From the NCBI GenBank assembly GCA_003258795.1, contig QHMH01000005.1, forward strand, positions 124,001-188,000: a stretch of 64,000 bases of DNA, given 5' to 3'. The notes below the pieces were generated by a model. That model was not told where the DNA came from. It ran no database searches and worked only from the letters and a program-made list of their open reading frames with translations. The position numbers and the translations under genes are program-made. This DNA is from Candidatus Melainabacteria bacterium (GTDB taxonomy: Bacteria > Cyanobacteriota > Vampirovibrionia > Gastranaerophilales > Gastranaerophilaceae). Each line of letters opens with the position of its first letter. Within the stretch, counting starts at the first letter, position 1. Of the stretch, positions 60,186 through 64,000 are shown piece by piece.

Positions 60186-61649
60186 ATGAAAGAGATTTTA
60201 AAGAAAAGTGCCGCTGAACAGTTTAAGGCAATAAAAAATAAAGAAATTACATCAACTGAACTTGTTAATGCTACATTTGAGAGAATTGACGAAGTTGAGA
60301 GTAAGGTAGAAAGTTTTAACAGCCTTACCAAAGACATTGCACTAAACACTGCAAAATTGGTTGATGAAAAAATCTCTAAAGGTGAAGAACTTCCACTTCT
60401 TGCTGGTGTGCCTCTTGCACTTAAAGATAACATGAACTTGAAAGGGTCTAAAACCACAGCATCAAGTAAAATCCTTGAAAATTTCGTTTCACCTTACAAT
60501 GCAACTATTACAAACAAATTATTAAATAACTTAATTCCAATCGTTGGAAAAACTAACTTAGATGAATTTGCAATGGGTAGTTCAACTGAAAACTCGGCTT
60601 TCAAGAAGACAAAAAACCCTTGGAATTTAAAGAAAGTTCCAGGAGGCTCTTCTGGTGGTTCTGCTGCCGCTGTTGCAGCTCTTGAAGCGCCATTATCTTT
60701 AGGTTCAGATACTGGCGGAAGTATCAGATTACCTGGAAGCTTCTGTGGTGTAGTTGGAATGAAGCCAACTTATGGCAGAGTTTCAAGATATGGACTTATC
60801 GCTTTTGCATCTTCTCTTGACCAGATTGGACCTTTTTCAAGAACAATTGAAGATTCTGCAATGCTTCTTGAAGTTATCGCAGGACTTGATCCAAAAGATT
60901 CAACTTCTCTTGATGCACCTGTTGAAAATTATTCAAAAACTTTAAATAAAGACATTAAAGGAATGAAAGTTGGAATAATTAAAGAATTATTAGCTGAAGG
61001 TGTGAGCGAAGATGTTAGAAAGTCTTTCGAACAAGCAGTTGAAACTTACAAGGCTTTAGGTGCTGAAATCAAAGAAATTTCACTTCCTCATATAAAATAT
61101 TCAATCGGTATTTATTACATTATCGCAACCGCAGAAGCAAGTTCTAACTTGGCTCGTTTCGACGGTGTTAAATATGGTTATAGAACTAAAGATGCTAAAA
61201 ACCTTCTTGAAATGTACACAAAAACTCGTGCTGAAGGTTTTGGCGACGAAGTTAAACGTAGAATTATGTTAGGTACATATGCGTTGAGTTCTGGTTATTA
61301 TGATGCATATTACAAAAAAGCTCAACAAATGAGAACTTTGATTAAAGAAGACTTTGATAAAGCTTTTGAAAAAGTTGATATTCTTATTTCACCTACTTGT
61401 CCAAATACGGCTTTTGATTTGGGTTCTAAAACAGAAGACCCTCTATCAATGTATTTGACCGATATTGCAACAATTTGTGCTAACCTCGCAGGTATCCCTG
61501 GGTTGAGCGTTCCTGCAGGTTTTGACAAAGACGGAATGCCTATCGGTTTGCAAGTTTTGTCACCTGTTTTAACAGAATCAAGATTGTTCAATGCTGCATA
61601 CAGATTTGAACAAGAGCACGATTATTATAAACAAATCGCACAGCTTTAA
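60186..61649 (+). CDS. gatA: Aspartyl/glutamyl-tRNA amidotransferase subunit A
   Basis: Amidase subunit releasing ammonia from glutamine for Gln-tRNA(Gln) (and possibly Asn-tRNA) formation in GatCAB. 487 residues, normal length. Catalytic triad Lys80, Ser155 and Ser179 within LALKDNM, PGGSSGGSAAAVAA and GSDTGGSIRLPGSFCGVVG; RIMLGTYALSSGYYDAYY near the C-terminus. AAGGAAG precedes ATG 60186. gatB and gatC are not adjacent. Ends with a 4-base convergent overlap with the metalloprotease gene. Confidence 0.96.
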   Translation: MKEILKKSAAEQFKAIKNKEITSTELVNATFERIDEVESKVESFNSLTKDIALNTAKLVDEKISKGEELPLLAGVPLALKDNMNLKGSKTTASSKILENFVSPYNATITNKLLNNLIPIVGKTNLDEFAMGSSTENSAFKKTKNPWNLKKVPGGSSGGSAAAVAALEAPLSLGSDTGGSIRLPGSFCGVVGMKPTYGRVSRYGLIAFASSLDQIGPFSRTIEDSAMLLEVIAGLDPKDSTSLDAPVENYSKTLNKDIKGMKVGIIKELLAEGVSEDVRKSFEQAVETYKALGAEIKEISLPHIKYSIGIYYIIATAEASSNLARFDGVKYGYRTKDAKNLLEMYTKTRAEGFGDEVKRRIMLGTYALSSGYYDAYYKKAQQMRTLIKEDFDKAFEKVDILISPTCPNTAFDLGSKTEDPLSMYLTDIATICANLAGIPGLSVPAGFDKDGMPIGLQVLSPVLTESRLFNAAYRFEQEHDYYKQIAQL

Positions 61650-62620
61650 ACTTGTTCTCCTTTGGTAAGAGCTTTTGACATGCTTGCAAAAAATCTTGCC
61701 ATTTCAGAATACAGCCTGCCTGCGTAATCTCTTGCTGTGATGTCGCTCTTATCTCTAAACTTAGTTTGTATTGAGTATGAGTATTTTTCGTCATTCGCTT
61801 TTTTTCTCATATAATCAAAACAATCCTTGTTTATATATTTAGAGCTGATTTTTCCATCACTTCTAACATCATTAGGTGATGCAATTTCCACAGCTTCTCT
61901 ATATTTATCTACAAATTTTTTATATAATTCTTTTTTATTTTTTACTCCTAAACGACCATAAAACTCTTCGTTTGATAAATCTGAAGGAATACCTTTGTTT
62001 ATGCAAGGATAAAATAAACTTTCAAAATCATGAAAAACTGAAGGTTTAAATCTTTCATTCATCGGCACATTCGAAATATTATAAACATTTGATGTTGTAA
62101 TATTTTGAAAACGACCTTTAAGAGCGTGTTGAAGCTCGTGAATTAAGGTAGAACGTAAATACTTTCTCTGTCTTTCCGTTCCATTTATATCAGCAAGTTT
62201 TAAGTAAATTTCGTTAGTTTCTTTGTTGTTTATTGGGTTAAAATTCAAGCCCCCAACGTTAGCCCACTTTTTCGCCTGTTCAACTGTGTAACCTTTTTCT
62301 TTTACCAAATCGTTTTGAAGATTTGCTAAATCTTTAATTAAAATCTTATTTTGAGCATGAACTGGCAAAACCATATTTACTGCATTTTGTATAGTATCTT
62401 TTGATAAAAAATTTTTTTCATCTAAAAATTTTAAATATTTATTGATTTTAGTAAGTGTTTCAGAAATCTTACTGTTTGACCAAACTTCATTCGGCATTAA
62501 GTATGATATACCTTTTTTGGCATATGCTTCCTTAAGCTGACTTGCCCTATATAAAGCAGCCTGAGGGTTATTTAACCCAAAAGAAACACTATTGTTGTTA
62601 TACCCACCCGAAATCATCAT
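61646..62620 (-). CDS. Putative zinc metalloprotease (HExxH) with N-terminal SVSFG motif
   Basis: 324 residues. The start is ATG 62620 or ATG 62617; no Shine-Dalgarno precedes them, and a TATATAT stretch abuts, so it may be leaderless. After MMISGGYNNNSVSFG, a helical N-terminal half (~20-120) leads to LRSTLIHELQHALKGRF: His161-Glu162-x-x-His165 of a zincin, with a probable third ligand downstream (FHDFESLF). LIHELQHA has the hydrophobic surroundings expected of an active metalloprotease helix. No signal peptide or membrane segment, so the route to its substrate is unknown. No named family recognised. A terminator separates it from apt upstream. Confidence 0.62.
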   Translation of the reverse strand: MMISGGYNNNSVSFGLNNPQAALYRASQLKEAYAKKGISYLMPNEVWSNSKISETLTKINKYLKFLDEKNFLSKDTIQNAVNMVLPVHAQNKILIKDLANLQNDLVKEKGYTVEQAKKWANVGGLNFNPINNKETNEIYLKLADINGTERQRKYLRSTLIHELQHALKGRFQNITTSNVYNISNVPMNERFKPSVFHDFESLFYPCINKGIPSDLSNEEFYGRLGVKNKKELYKKFVDKYREAVEIASPNDVRSDGKISSKYINKDCFDYMRKKANDEKYSYSIQTKFRDKSDITARDYAGRLYSEMARFFASMSKALTKGEQV

Positions 62621-62663
62621 ATATATATAAAGTAAATTTAAATAAAAAAATTGCTAAATAAAA

Positions 62664-62699
62664 AAATAGTGGCTTCATTATTTATAGAAGCCACTATTT
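62664..62699 (-). terminator. Terminator after apt
   Basis: AAATAGTGGCTTC / GAAGCCACTATTT 13-bp stem with a 10-base loop, followed by a U tract on the minus strand, 22 bases after the apt stop. Confidence 0.85.
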
Positions 62700-62720
62700 A
62701 TGTAAATTTTATCCTAAAAA

Positions 62721-63263
62721 CTAATCTCCTTCATAGTGAACCATAGAAACAACTCTGCAATCTTTAGGCATTTTCTTTCTTCCACCCAAATCATCAAGTT
62801 CGATTACAAAAGCACAACCCACGATTTCAGCACCAGTTTTTGTCACCAAATTGCAAGCTGCTGCCGCTGTTCCACCAGTTGCAAGAAGATCGTCAACTAT
62901 CAATACTCTATCACCTTTTTTCAAAGCATCAGCATGAATTTCAAAAGTATCTGTACCATATTCGAGTTCATAAGATTCTTTCAAAGTTTCCGCAGGAAGC
63001 TTATTAGGTTTTCTAATAGGAATAAAACCAGCATTAAATAGATAAGCTAAAGGCATACCAAAAATAAACCCTCTTGATTCAAGCCCTACAATGTAATCTA
63101 TTTTTTCACCCTTAAACTGGTCTGCTAAATAGTCAACCATCAATTTTAAAGCACCAGCATCCTTTAAAGCTGTTGTAATATCTCTGAAAAGAATTCCCTT
63201 CTTTGGAAAATCAGGAATATTTCTAATCTTACTTCTTACTTCTTCGATTACTTGTTCTGACAT
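62721..63263 (-). CDS. apt: Adenine phosphoribosyltransferase
   Basis: Purine salvage: adenine plus PRPP to AMP. 180 residues, full length. N-terminal IRNIPDFPKKGILFRDIT, GLESRGFIFGMPLAY, and PRPP-binding VLIVDDLLATGGTAAAA. Start ATG 63263 has AAGGAG upstream and overlaps the end of the glycosyltransferase gene by 16 bases, so the two are cotranscribed. Confidence 0.96.
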   Translation of the reverse strand: MSEQVIEEVRSKIRNIPDFPKKGILFRDITTALKDAGALKLMVDYLADQFKGEKIDYIVGLESRGFIFGMPLAYLFNAGFIPIRKPNKLPAETLKESYELEYGTDTFEIHADALKKGDRVLIVDDLLATGGTAAAACNLVTKTGAEIVGCAFVIELDDLGGRKKMPKDCRVVSMVHYEGD

Positions 63264-64000
63264 GACATCTCCTTATTTTTATTTTGAATTTTTCTATTAT
63301 TTTCTTCTTCCAAAAGAAGTCCATGAGCCGTTTTTCCCCAGTTCATATCTTTCTTTGTAAACAAAATCTTTAAACATATAAATATAACAAGAGGATACCA
63401 AACGATAAACAAATATATTGATGTTTCAATCGCTTGTTTTATAGAATCCATTCTTGATAGATTATCTAATTTTCTCAAACTATACCTTGACGCAAGGGTA
63501 AAGCATAACGCAATAGCAATACCAACAAATATTGCAGAAAAAAGACTGTTGAATGTTGCATGCTGAATTGCTGTTTTGTAAGCATGGAAACATAATTCCA
63601 TAATGAGCCAAGCTGGCATTAAAAACTCTGAAATGTAAGCTGTCATATCAAGACTTGCTCTCAATGACATATCTTCTGAAAATAACACATCCCAGAAATA
63701 TTCCAAATATCTTCTAATACTACCTTCAAGCCATCTTCTTCTTTGTCTTAACAGAGGAACAAAATATATGATAGCTTCCTCATAAACAACAGCATCAGGA
63801 CAAAAACGAACGTCCCAACCCTTAATATGAAGTCTTGTTGACATATCTAAATCATCAACGATAGAGTAATTATTCCAACCACCAATATCTTCAAGAGCCT
63901 GTCTTTTGATAAGTTCACCATTTCCTCTCAATTCAACAGCACCTTTTATCGCATCTCTACCAATCTGGAAGTGAGAATCAAGTGTCATTTCATTATTTTG
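63248..64000 (-). CDS. Processive family 2 glycosyltransferase, C-terminal part (5' end outside window)
   Basis: The frame is open to the window edge; the visible 250 residues begin with QNNEMTLDSHFQIG. RGNGELIKRQALEDIGGWN, SIVDDLDMSTRLHIKGW and RQRRRWLEGSIRRY are the D,D and QxxRW-type motifs of processive GT2 enzymes (cellulose/hyaluronan synthase-like), followed by about four membrane helices (~95-115, ~130-150, ~180-205). Probably exports or polymerises a surface polysaccharide. Its stop lies 16 bases inside apt. N-terminal half missing. Confidence 0.86.
   Translation of the reverse strand, partial: QNNEMTLDSHFQIGRDAIKGAVELRGNGELIKRQALEDIGGWNNYSIVDDLDMSTRLHIKGWDVRFCPDAVVYEEAIIYFVPLLRQRRRWLEGSIRRYLEYFWDVLFSEDMSLRASLDMTAYISEFLMPAWLIMELCFHAYKTAIQHATFNSLFSAIFVGIAIALCFTLASRYSLRKLDNLSRMDSIKQAIETSIYLFIVWYPLVIFICLKILFTKKDMNWGKTAHGLLLEEENNRKIQNKNKEMSCQNK

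Noticed and set aside
1..64000. Alternative genetic code (TGA as an amino acid)
   Set aside because: TGA ends several genes at family-expected lengths (serA, hemW, the DUF3326 gene) and is not seen inside conserved proteins.

Overview
The window is A+T-rich, densely coded bacterial DNA with short intergenic gaps. It carries envelope genes expected of a diderm (a TonB-dependent receptor, signal peptides, the twitching ATPase PilT) next to cyanobacteria-lineage families such as a DUF3326 protein. Together with rubredoxin, a NifU-like/GGGtGRT pair and a family of lineage-restricted coiled-coil proteins, this suggests an anaerobic, gut-type relative of Cyanobacteria (Vampirovibrionia/'Melainabacteria', probably Gastranaerophilales). 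The placement is inference; no rRNA gene is present.

Layout. 1-3.2 kb: serA (cut by the window edge), purA, hemW. 3.2-8.4 kb, minus strand: peptidase T-like, a GHL10-type glycosidase, an exported TPR-like protein, a small exported protein, ispG. 8.4-12.6 kb: metallophosphoesterase, a coiled-coil protein, pilT, two lineage-type unknowns. 12.6-16.3 kb: proB-proA and rimO. 16.4-19.4 kb: a 46-residue rubredoxin and a three-gene sugar-nucleotide/glycosyltransferase operon. 19.5-22.4 kb: dnaG-rpoD. 22.4-27.0 kb: a cobalamin-riboswitch-controlled B12 import operon (TonB receptor, BtuC, BtuD, BtuF). 27-36.2 kb: AlkA-like glycosylase, radical SAM/DUF2344 protein, RNase E/G, DUF4127, MntP, DnaJ, QueE. 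36.2-43.4 kb: two small unknown proteins, Xer recombinase, Maf, a coiled-coil protein, DUF3326, HolA, AlaS. 43.5-46.6 kb: accessory-looking segment with a GT10 fucosyltransferase, a broken BRO-N gene, a Fic protein and tRNA-Leu. 46.8-60.1 kb: three large coiled-coil proteins interspersed with a DUF4143 ATPase, a nitroreductase, an actin-fold (ROK-like) kinase candidate, a nucleotidyltransferase, tRNA-Ser and the NifU-like/GGGtGRT pair. 60.2-64 kb: gatA, a putative HExxH metalloprotease, apt, and a processive GT2 cut by the right edge.

Most notable signal. Six scattered genes of unknown function are each preceded by a close match to the flagellar-type sigma-28 promoter (TAAAGWWW-N11/12-GCCGWWAA). 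Five encode signal-peptide-less coiled-coil or helical-ended proteins of 126-664 residues and the sixth a 71-residue protein. None looks like a classical flagellar gene. They look like one regulon, possibly substrates of a flagellar-type export system or cell-surface/host-interaction factors. Second-tier signals are a short N-terminal [IV]xF[GK]-like motif on three unrelated proteins, several probable leaderless promoters, a 33-bp repeat that reads as an 11-residue peptide period, and a palindromic operator at the NifU-like/GGGtGRT promoter.
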